Source: Phycisphaerales bacterium | GTDB taxonomy: Bacteria; Planctomycetota; Phycisphaerae; UBA1845 | NCBI GenBank assembly: GCA_013140575.1 | Contig: JABFSN010000029.1 | Coordinates: forward strand, 1-34,682 | Reading direction: 5' to 3' | Length of the DNA: 34,682 nucleotides | In this document: piece by piece, positions 9,156 through 15,719 of the stretch | How positions within the stretch are numbered: position 1 is the first letter of the stretch | Layout: the number at the start of each line of letters is the position of its first letter | The notes under the pieces: generated by a model | Seen by the model: only the letters and a program-made list of their open reading frames with translations | Told to the model about the DNA's origin: nothing | Databases searched by the model: none | Made by a program: the position numbers and the translations under genes

Positions 9156-9242
9156 GGAGGAGTGGCCGAGCGGCTTAAGGCGACGGTCTTGAAAACCGTT
9201 GGACGGGAAACTGTCCCGGGGGTTCGAATCCCTCCTCCTCCG
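9156..9242 (+). tRNA. tRNA-Ser (anticodon UGA)
   Basis: 87 nt folding as a class II tRNA. The acceptor stem GGAGGAG (9156-9162) pairs with CTCCTCC (9235-9241) and the discriminator is G9242. The D-arm region starts GGCCGAGCGG. The anticodon loop CTTGAAA gives anticodon TGA. A long variable arm (GGACGGGAAACTGTCC) is as expected for serine, and the T loop is GTTCGAATC. CCA is not encoded. A run of T follows from 9243. The gap 8957-9155 before it shows no gene; no convincing promoter was found. Confidence 0.95.
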
Positions 9243-9254
9243 TTTTTTTTTTGT
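9243..9254 (+). terminator. T tract after tRNA-Ser
   Basis: An uninterrupted run of T begins directly after the tRNA discriminator base, following the GC-rich acceptor stem. It is a plausible intrinsic stop for the tRNA transcript, although no separate hairpin precedes it. Confidence 0.45.
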
Positions 9255-9330
9255 TGGGGGATTTCGGGAGGTTCGGTTTTCCACGGACATCGCCCTGGGC
9301 GGGTGGCCGGCGTGATCGCGCGGGGATGGA

Positions 9331-10401
9331 TTATTGCCGCGGTTCGACGGCAGGCGTACCGAGCAGGGCGTTGATGGGGTCGGCGGGCTGGGGTGCGTAT
9401 TTTTGGATCAGGTCGCGGACGAGCGGTTGGTCGGGATCGGCCTCCAGCGCCCGATGCCAGTGTTCCAGGGCGCGATCTCGATCGTCGGTGCGGTTCTTGT
9501 CGCGGACGTAGTCGAGCATGACGATGGCGCCGACGCCGACGTGGGCCTTGGCCAGCCGCGCATCGAGCGACAGGGCGGTGTTGTAGGCGGCCGTCGCCTC
9601 CTCGTATTTCTGCATGCGGAACAGGCAGTAGCCCATGGCCTCGTGGGCGGAGGGAAGGGCGGGATCAGATTTGATGGCCTGTTCGAGCGTGGCCCGGGCG
9701 ATGGGGAATCGGTTCTGATTCATGTAGGTGTGGGCGAGATTCACCAGGATCATGGGGCGATGACCGTCGTGTTCGACGGCGGTCTGATAGGCGGCGATGG
9801 CGGCGTAGTACTTGCCTTCGGAATCGAGGGCGACGCCCAGGTTCAGATAGGCTTCCGAACGATTGGGCTCGATGGCGATGGCTTTGTTGAAGCGTTCGAC
9901 GGCGAGCTTCACTTCGCCGAGCTGCTGGTAACACAGTCCCAGGCTCATGTGCGCGGCGTAGTGGTTGGGATCGAGGTCGATGGCGGCCAAATAGGCCTCG
10001 ACCGCGTCCTTCAATCGCTTCACGAAGTGGTAGCACTCGGCCAGCGCGAAAACGTCCTTGAAGGAACGGGGATCGGCGCGGACGGCGTTGGAGAAGGCGT
10101 CGATGGCCCGGCCGTATTCGCCGAGACGGCGGAAGATGTCGCCCATGTAGGAGTGGGCGCGGGCCTGGGCGGGGTCGATACGGACGGCCTCCTCGAACGC
10201 GGCAAGGGCCTGATCGAGCTGTTCATCGGCGAGGAGCTTCTCGCCGCGTTGGACCATGGTTTCGGCGCGGCGGTTTTCCATTTGCGCTTGCCACGTGGCG
10301 CAACCCGGCAGCATGACCGCGAACGAGGGCACCGCGATCAGGCGCCACAGGCGATTGCGGCTGGGGGTGGGCCGGCGACGGGTCAGGACTTGTCCGGTCA
10401 T
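9331..10401 (-). CDS. TPR-repeat lipoprotein
   Basis: About 356 residues from ATG 10401; the frame is open to 10500, but the downstream start places a basic N-terminus directly before the hydrophobic stretch and lipobox. The motif VMLPGC indicates lipid attachment at Cys after signal peptidase II cleavage. The rest is a row of about eight tetratricopeptide repeats (for example AHSYMGDIFRRLGEYGRAIDAF and AYLNLGVALDSEGKYYAAI, each seen in part), a helical scaffold for protein-protein contacts. It probably sits at a membrane facing the periplasm and organises a complex; the partner is unknown. It ends with a short Pro-rich tail. It is divergent from the glycosyltransferase gene with about 190 bases between starts. 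Confidence 0.85.
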   Translation of the reverse strand: MTGQVLTRRRPTPSRNRLWRLIAVPSFAVMLPGCATWQAQMENRRAETMVQRGEKLLADEQLDQALAAFEEAVRIDPAQARAHSYMGDIFRRLGEYGRAIDAFSNAVRADPRSFKDVFALAECYHFVKRLKDAVEAYLAAIDLDPNHYAAHMSLGLCYQQLGEVKLAVERFNKAIAIEPNRSEAYLNLGVALDSEGKYYAAIAAYQTAVEHDGHRPMILVNLAHTYMNQNRFPIARATLEQAIKSDPALPSAHEAMGYCLFRMQKYEEATAAYNTALSLDARLAKAHVGVGAIVMLDYVRDKNRTDDRDRALEHWHRALEADPDQPLVRDLIQKYAPQPADPINALLGTPAVEPRQ

Positions 10402-10592
10402 GGCATAGACATCGGGTCCGGGGTGTTGAACAGTTTGGTGAAAACGTACTGACACATCGCGGAAGCCCGAAACGGGCGGTTCGGTCCGTGGTTCTGCCAT
10501 CCGGGTCGGTTGATTTTCCGGGCGTGCATTCTACCATAATAGCGTCGGTGAAACCATCCGCGTGACGCAGTTCGTTAGGGAGACGCTTGACC

Positions 10593-11339
10593 ATGTCATC
10601 TGGGTTCCTGGTGGCGATCCCCGTTTTCAACGAGGAAGCGTATCTGTCGGAGGTTGTCCGGGAGGTGCGTCGTTACGCGTCGGAGATTCTGGTCGTGGAC
10701 GACGGTTCGACGGACGCCACGCCGCGCCTGCTGGCGCGCGAGCGGTTGACGGCCGTGGTGCGGCATCCCGAAAACCGGGGCTATGGGGCGAGTCTGGCGA
10801 GCGCGTTTTGTTACGCCCGGCGTCACGGGTATCGCTGGTTGATCACAATGGATTGCGACGGGCAGCACGAGCCGTCGTTGATTCCCGCGTTCGAGCAAGT
10901 CGCGGCGGGGGATGCGTACGACATCATCAGCGGATCGCGTTATCTGGAACCGAACCCGAACGACGATCAACCACCGGCCGATCGGCGGGCGATCAACGGC
11001 CGGATCACGCGGATGTTGAACGAGCGGCTGAGGATGTCGCTGACGGACGCGTTCTGCGGGTTCAAGGCGTATCGGGTGGGGATGCTGAATCGATTTCGGG
11101 TCACGGTTCCCGGTTACGCGATGCCGCTGCAGTTTTGGGTGCAGGCGTGGCGGGCGGGGCTGCGGATCGTGGAAGTGCCCGTGCGGCTGATCTACAACGA
11201 CCCCAATCGATATTTCGGCGGGCACCTCGACGATGCCGATTCCCGATTGGCCCATTACGTCCGCGTGTTCGAAACGGAATTGGGCGCGGCGCCGGTGGCG
11301 GTGAACACCCCGGACGACTGTGAACTGCGAACGGCGTAA
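10593..11339 (+). CDS. Family 2 glycosyltransferase (polyprenyl-phosphate sugar synthase type)
   Basis: 248 residues from ATG 10593; a TTG at 10587 is an in-frame alternative, and AGGGAG lies ~10 bases before the ATG. GT-A fold signs: AIPVFNEE at the N-terminus, VVDDGSTDAT (nucleotide binding), and MDCDGQHEP carrying the DxD-like metal site. DAFCGFKAYR and the later QFWVQAWRAGLRIVEVPVR complete the dolichyl-phosphate-mannose-synthase-like pattern. There are no C-terminal membrane helices, so this is the soluble short form that would transfer a sugar from a nucleotide donor to a polyprenyl phosphate or other acceptor at the inner face of the membrane. The ArnT-like enzyme at 23913-25799 uses such lipid-linked sugars, but a link is only inferred. 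The next gene starts about 70 bases downstream. Confidence 0.85.
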   Translation: MSSGFLVAIPVFNEEAYLSEVVREVRRYASEILVVDDGSTDATPRLLARERLTAVVRHPENRGYGASLASAFCYARRHGYRWLITMDCDGQHEPSLIPAFEQVAAGDAYDIISGSRYLEPNPNDDQPPADRRAINGRITRMLNERLRMSLTDAFCGFKAYRVGMLNRFRVTVPGYAMPLQFWVQAWRAGLRIVEVPVRLIYNDPNRYFGGHLDDADSRLAHYVRVFETELGAAPVAVNTPDDCELRTA

Positions 11340-11409
11340 CCCAGCGCGGGAGCAGATCCGTTCATCGCCCGCGACCGTTCCAAGCACTCCTGATCGGGCG
11401 CCGACCACG

Positions 11410-12930
11410 ATGTTTGATTTTTCGCGACTGGTGACGCCGCCCGAGCATGGCGACGTGCTGATCGAACCGGATCACGGACGGTTGCGGGCACTGGCCGAGG
11501 CCAACCGGCGATTGATCGATTCGTATCCCATTCGGTTGCTGGATCGTGACTTGCGTGACTGCCGGGCCGAGGCGCGGGGGGCGTTGTGCGGCGCGTGCGA
11601 CGGGCCGGTGGTGACGGTCGGGCACCAGCCGGAATTCATTCACGCGGGGGTGTGGGCGAAACACGTGGTGGCGAACGATGTGGCCGCAGCGGTGGGGGGC
11701 AACGCGGTCAATCTGGTGGTGGACAGCGACGTGGCGAAGTCGACGGCGCTGGACGTGCCGACCATGGACGGCAACCGTCAATCGTCGCCGGTGCCCTATG
11801 CGCACGTTCCGGCGGGTACGGCGTACGAGTTCATTCCGGCCATGGATGTTGTTCGACGGCGGGAATTCGCGGCGGCAGTGCGGGAGGCGATGGGGTCGCG
11901 GTTCGACGGGTCGTGCCTGCCGGGGTTCTTGTCGGCGATGGGCGACGCGGCGGACTGGGTCGATCAGATGACCGGGGCGCGGCGGACGATGGAGCGCGAT
12001 TTTGGAGTCACGATGCTGGACCGGCGAATCAGCGCCGTCTGGATGGGACCATTGTTCGGGGAGATGGTCGCGAACGCGGAGCAGTTCGCGGCGTGCTATA
12101 ACGCAGCGTTGGAGGAATATCGCCGCGCCAACCGCGTACGGGGCACGCAGCGCCCGATTCCGGACCTGGTATTTGCGTTGAATCGCGTGGAACTGCCGGT
12201 GTGGACGTACCGACCCGGCGGGAAACGCAAGCGGCTGTGGGTTAAGCCGTGGAGGGGCGCGACGGTGCTGTTCGGCGGCCACGAGCCGATTGGTGAAATC
12301 AGTGACGCGGCGATGGCGTCATGGGACGGTGTGCGGCACGCGCTGGATGGAATGCCGGGGGTGCTATTCCGTCCGCGGGCGCTGGCGTTGACGTTGTGGG
12401 CGCGCCTGGTCGCGGGCGATCTGTTCGTCCATGGAATCGGCGGGGCGAAATACGACCGTATTACCGACGGAATCTTTCGATGGTATTTCAACGTCGTTCC
12501 GCCGGGGATGGGGTGCGTGTCGGCGACGATGATGCTGGACGGTCCGACGCCGCGACGGGACGCGTCTGTGCTGGCCGGACACGTACATCGGTCGCGCGAC
12601 GCGCGATTCAATCCGCAGCGGTACGTGCCGCCCAGCGACGAAGGCGAACGGTTGATCGCCATGCGAACGGCGGCGGTCGCGGAATCCGAGCGATGGCGAC
12701 GTGACGCACGGGGCGATCGCGGTCGGCGCCGCGACGTATTTCGGCGAATCCGGGAATTGAACGAGTCGATCGCCGGCCTGAATGGGTCGGCGGTTTCGGA
12801 TGCGGTGGAGGCCGTGTCGCGGGAGCGCGAATTGCTGCATTCGGCGGCGACGGCCCGTCGTCGGGATTATTTTTTCGCGATGATGCGACGGAGTGATTTG
12901 CAGCGTCTACGCGAGACGCTGGCACCGTAG
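11410..12930 (+). CDS. Conserved hypothetical with GHQP motif (BshC-like?)
   Basis: 507 residues from ATG 11410; an ATG at 11320 would overlap the upstream gene and add 30 unpatterned residues. I do not recognise an assigned function. Visible marks are VVTVGHQPEFIHAGVWAKH at ~67-85, NLVVDSDVAKST at ~101-112, a Trp/Arg-rich middle (VWTYRPGGKRKRLWVK), and GDLFVHGIGGAKYDRITD near residue 345. The C-terminus is helical and charged. The order G-x-Q-P, a run of aliphatic residues, then an Asp-rich turn recalls the Rossmann core of BshC, the cysteine-adding enzyme of bacillithiol synthesis (T-G-Q-Q-P-G and E-D-H-D). The similarity is remote and unproven. No bshA or bshB is nearby. It could equally be a separate sugar- or nucleotide-handling family restricted to planctomycetes. 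Confidence 0.65.
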   Translation: MFDFSRLVTPPEHGDVLIEPDHGRLRALAEANRRLIDSYPIRLLDRDLRDCRAEARGALCGACDGPVVTVGHQPEFIHAGVWAKHVVANDVAAAVGGNAVNLVVDSDVAKSTALDVPTMDGNRQSSPVPYAHVPAGTAYEFIPAMDVVRRREFAAAVREAMGSRFDGSCLPGFLSAMGDAADWVDQMTGARRTMERDFGVTMLDRRISAVWMGPLFGEMVANAEQFAACYNAALEEYRRANRVRGTQRPIPDLVFALNRVELPVWTYRPGGKRKRLWVKPWRGATVLFGGHEPIGEISDAAMASWDGVRHALDGMPGVLFRPRALALTLWARLVAGDLFVHGIGGAKYDRITDGIFRWYFNVVPPGMGCVSATMMLDGPTPRRDASVLAGHVHRSRDARFNPQRYVPPSDEGERLIAMRTAAVAESERWRRDARGDRGRRRDVFRRIRELNESIAGLNGSAVSDAVEAVSRERELLHSAATARRRDYFFAMMRRSDLQRLRETLAP

Positions 12931-13059
12931 TCAGATTGGTGGAATCGAGGTAGGCTATGGCTTCGCGGAGGCGGCGCGGCGGTCGGGGCGACGTCGGGTA
13001 GTTTCCGGCGTGCCGTTGGGTTTGCGTGATCGAATCGTGGCGTTGCCCGCGGGTCTGCC

Positions 13060-13142
13060 GCCCCTCCGGGGCTATTTCGCCAGGGGTGACAGGTCCGGGG
13101 GCTGACGCCCCCGGCTACTGACTGTCGCCCCTTCGGGGCTAC
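13060..13142. repeat. REP-like triple hairpin cluster
   Basis: Three hairpins lie in the 12931-13224 gap. The first is GCCCC-TCC-GGGGC at 13060-13072. The second is CCGGGGGC-TGAC-GCCCCCGG at 13095-13114, followed by CTAC. The third is GCCCC-TTC-GGGGC at 13127-13139, followed by CTAC. On the minus strand each is preceded by GTAG or ATAG, the tetranucleotide foot expected of REP elements. The rest of the gap shows no gene. Confidence 0.7.
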
Positions 13143-13224
13143 CAGAAAGGCCACGCGAGTAGGTTTGCCGCGATTTCATGCGTGCATCGGATGCGTCACG
13201 AACCAAGCTAACCAGGAACGGGAC

Positions 13225-13632
13225 ATGAGCGATCAGCCGGGCGGACCCAAGATTATCGTCGATTCGGACTGGAAACAGGAAGCGGCCGAGGAAAAGAAAC
13301 GGCTGGACGAGGCCACGCGGGAAGCAGGGCAACGCGGCCGCATGCCGGATGCGTCTTTCGCGGAGATCATCAACCTGCTGGGGATGCAGGCGGCGGTGGC
13401 GATGGGCGGGATGATGACGCAAGCGGGGGAGCGTCTGCCGGCCGATCTGCCGGCGGCGAAGTACTTCATCGATCTGCTGCAGGTGTTGCAGGACAAGACG
13501 GCGGGCAATCTGGAGGCCGAGGAGAAGCGCGTGCTGGACGCCGTGGTGTACGACCTGCGGATGCGATTCGTGGAAACGACATCGGCCCCGATGCCCCGGG
13601 CTGGAACACCAGCGCCGAAGATGACGATCTGA
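13225..13632 (+). CDS. DUF1844 family protein
   Basis: 135 residues. ATG 13225 is preceded by AGGAACGGG; an upstream ATG at 13165 would add 20 residues unlike the family. The N-terminal ~45 residues are charged and helical (DSDWKQEAAEEKKRLDEA). The conserved DUF1844 core follows: FAEIINLLGMQAAVAMGG, then LPADLPAAKYFIDLLQVLQDKT and a helix ending VVYDLRMRFV. The family is small, helical and widespread in planctomycetes and acidobacteria; its role is unknown. The C-terminus is Pro/Ala-rich. It leads a compact plus-strand row: the rhomboid gene starts 46 bases after its stop, and the aminotransferase follows that. Confidence 0.85.
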   Translation: MSDQPGGPKIIVDSDWKQEAAEEKKRLDEATREAGQRGRMPDASFAEIINLLGMQAAVAMGGMMTQAGERLPADLPAAKYFIDLLQVLQDKTAGNLEAEEKRVLDAVVYDLRMRFVETTSAPMPRAGTPAPKMTI

Positions 13633-13678
13633 TGTCGATCGCGGTCGGGATGCGAATCGGGAAGGACGACGGGTCGGC

Positions 13679-14878
13679 GTGATTTTCATTCCCATACGAA
13701 CGGAGATGGTCAGTCGGCGCACGCCGGTGATGAATTACGCGTTGCTGGCGGTCAATGTGCTGGTGTTCGCGGCGTTCAACGTCCTGGCGCGCGATCAACT
13801 GGACGGATTCCGGGAGCGGTACCTGGTTTTGCAGGGCGAGTGGCCGTCGCTGCATCAGTTTTTCACCTACCAGTTCGTACACGCGGATCCGTGGCACCTG
13901 GCCGGGAACATGTTGTTCCTGTGGGTTTTCGGAAACAGCGTGAACGCGAAGCTCGGTGATCTGGCGTACGGGATGTTCTACCTGGCCGGTGGCGTGTTCG
14001 CGGCGTTGACGTTTCTATTGGGCAATACCGCGCATTTGCTGGGCGCGTCCGGGTCGATCGCTGCGGTGACGACGGCGTATCTGGTGCTGTTTCCGCGGAG
14101 CCGGGTCACGGTTCTGTTTATTTTCTTTTTCATCACCTTTGTCGAAGTGCCGGCCATGGTGTTGATCGTGGTGAAGGTCATTTTGTGGGACAACATCGTG
14201 GCCCCGCGCATTCACGGTGCGGGCGACGTCGCGATCGCAGCCCACATCGGGGGGTACGCGTTCGGGTTCGTGGCGGCGATGACCATGTTGCTGATCAAGG
14301 TCGTGCCGCGCGACCATTTCGACCTGCTGGGGCTGGTGGACCGATGGAACCGGCGGCGGGCGTATCGGGCGACGATGGCCGATCCGGACCTGCGGCGGGC
14401 GGCGACGTACGGAACGGTCGGTCGGGCGCCGCTTTCGGAGGCGGAGCGGAAACAGGAGGAAGCGCGTCTGGATAGGATTGGCGACCTGCGGACGCGGATC
14501 GGCGATCGGTTGACGGGCGGCGACATGGACGGGGCCATCGCGCTGTACGAGGAGTTGACGACGCTGGACAGCGGGCAATGCCTGTCGGCGCGGGATCAGC
14601 TTGAAATCGCCAAGGGGTTTTACGCGCGGCGGCGGACGCCGCAGGCGGCCGGCGCGTTTGAACGGTATTTGAGCTGCTATCGCACGGGAACCGAAACGGA
14701 CGAGATTCGTTTGTTGCTGGGCATCATCTACGCGCGCGACCTGCAGCAGTATGGGGCGGCGGAGAAACACCTGTCGGCGTGCGTCGACCGGTTGAAGGGC
14801 GACGACCGCAAGAACCAATGCCAACAATGGCTGGACCACGTTCGGCAGTATTTGGGAAGGCCGGCAATCGATGGGTGA
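13679..14878 (+). CDS. Rhomboid family intramembrane serine protease
   Basis: 399 residues starting at GTG 13679. Residues ~15-215 form the six-helix rhomboid core. The oxyanion Asn77 lies in HLAGNMLFLWVFG, catalytic Ser124 in GASGS, and catalytic His189 in AHIGGYAFGF, so the Ser-His dyad is intact. It would cleave membrane-spanning substrates within the bilayer. The C-terminal ~160 residues are soluble and helical, with TPR-like pairs (AGAFERYLSCYRTGTETDE, RDLQQYGAAEKHLSAC), a common accessory for substrate or partner binding. The start is set by the first hydrophobic segment and the weak GAAGGA upstream. The aminotransferase gene overlaps its end by 8 bases, so the two are probably translated from one message. 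Confidence 0.85.
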   Translation: MIFIPIRTEMVSRRTPVMNYALLAVNVLVFAAFNVLARDQLDGFRERYLVLQGEWPSLHQFFTYQFVHADPWHLAGNMLFLWVFGNSVNAKLGDLAYGMFYLAGGVFAALTFLLGNTAHLLGASGSIAAVTTAYLVLFPRSRVTVLFIFFFITFVEVPAMVLIVVKVILWDNIVAPRIHGAGDVAIAAHIGGYAFGFVAAMTMLLIKVVPRDHFDLLGLVDRWNRRRAYRATMADPDLRRAATYGTVGRAPLSEAERKQEEARLDRIGDLRTRIGDRLTGGDMDGAIALYEELTTLDSGQCLSARDQLEIAKGFYARRRTPQAAGAFERYLSCYRTGTETDEIRLLLGIIYARDLQQYGAAEKHLSACVDRLKGDDRKNQCQQWLDHVRQYLGRPAIDG

Positions 14879-15719
14879 ACTGGCGTACGTGAACGGGCGG
14901 TTTTGCGAACTCGCGGAGGCCGTGGTGTCCATCGAGGATCGCGGTTTTCAATTCGCGGACGGCGTGTACGAGGTGGCCGTGGCGCTCGGCGGACGGGTGT
15001 TCCGGCTGGGCGAGCATCTGGAACGTCTGCGGCGAAGCATGGCGTCGATATCGCTGGAGGCCGATTGGGCGGAACTGGGGCTGGAACGGGCGATCGACGA
15101 GGGGCTGCGGCGCAGCGGGTTCGATCAGTCGTTGATTTACGTGCAGATCACGCGGGGCGTCCAGCCGCGTTCGCACGTGATCGCCAAGGGCTTGAAACCG
15201 ACGGTGGTGATGACGTTTAAGCGGCGGGCGCCCCTCGATCCGGGGCAGCGCGAACGCGGGCTGCACGTGGTGACGGTGGACGACTTCCGATGGATGCGCT
15301 GCGACATTAAAGCCATCGCGCTGTTGCCCAACGTGATGGCCAAGAACAAGGCGATCGGCGACGGTTACGACGACGCCCTGTTCGTCGGCCCGGACGGCGA
15401 GGTTCGCGAGGGCACGTCGGCGAATGTGTTCGCCATCCGCGGCGGGCGGCTGGTGACGCCCAGCGTGGACGAACCGATCCTGCACGGGATTACGCGGCGG
15501 TACGTATTAGAATGCGCCCAACGGGCGGACGTTCCGAACGAGCAACGGCGGCTATCGGTCGATGATCTGGCGTCGGCCGACGAGGCGTTCATTTCAAGCA
15601 CGTCGGTGGACATTCTGTCGGTCACGCGGTTGAACGGACGGTTGATTGGAACGGGCCGTCCGGGACCGGTGACGCAGCGGCTGTATCGGACGTTCATGGA
15701 CGGCTTGCCGCGCGGCTGA
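14871..15719 (+). CDS. dat: D-amino acid aminotransferase (class IV PLP enzyme)
   Basis: 282 residues, the normal family length. Class IV aminotransferase fold: EDRGFQFADGVYEV near the N-terminus, then TRGVQPRSH (residues 94-102), whose Arg/His pattern is characteristic of D-alanine transaminase and distinguishes it from branched-chain enzymes. The PLP lysine is Lys147 in DIKAIALLPNVMAK, and the cofactor-contacting Glu180 is in EVREGTSANVF. ILHGITRRYVL and FISSTSVDILSV complete the fold. It interconverts D-alanine and D-glutamate with 2-oxo acids, supplying cell wall D-amino acids or degrading them. ATG 14871 overlaps the rhomboid gene by 8 bases. Its last 26 bases overlap the end of the convergent peptidase gene, so antisense overlap at the 3' ends is expected. 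Confidence 0.88.
   Translation: MGELAYVNGRFCELAEAVVSIEDRGFQFADGVYEVAVALGGRVFRLGEHLERLRRSMASISLEADWAELGLERAIDEGLRRSGFDQSLIYVQITRGVQPRSHVIAKGLKPTVVMTFKRRAPLDPGQRERGLHVVTVDDFRWMRCDIKAIALLPNVMAKNKAIGDGYDDALFVGPDGEVREGTSANVFAIRGGRLVTPSVDEPILHGITRRYVLECAQRADVPNEQRRLSVDDLASADEAFISSTSVDILSVTRLNGRLIGTGRPGPVTQRLYRTFMDGLPRG

Noticed and set aside
9334-10452. Plus-strand open frame opposite the TPR lipoprotein
   Set aside because: The minus strand carries regular TPRs and a lipobox; this frame is its shadow.
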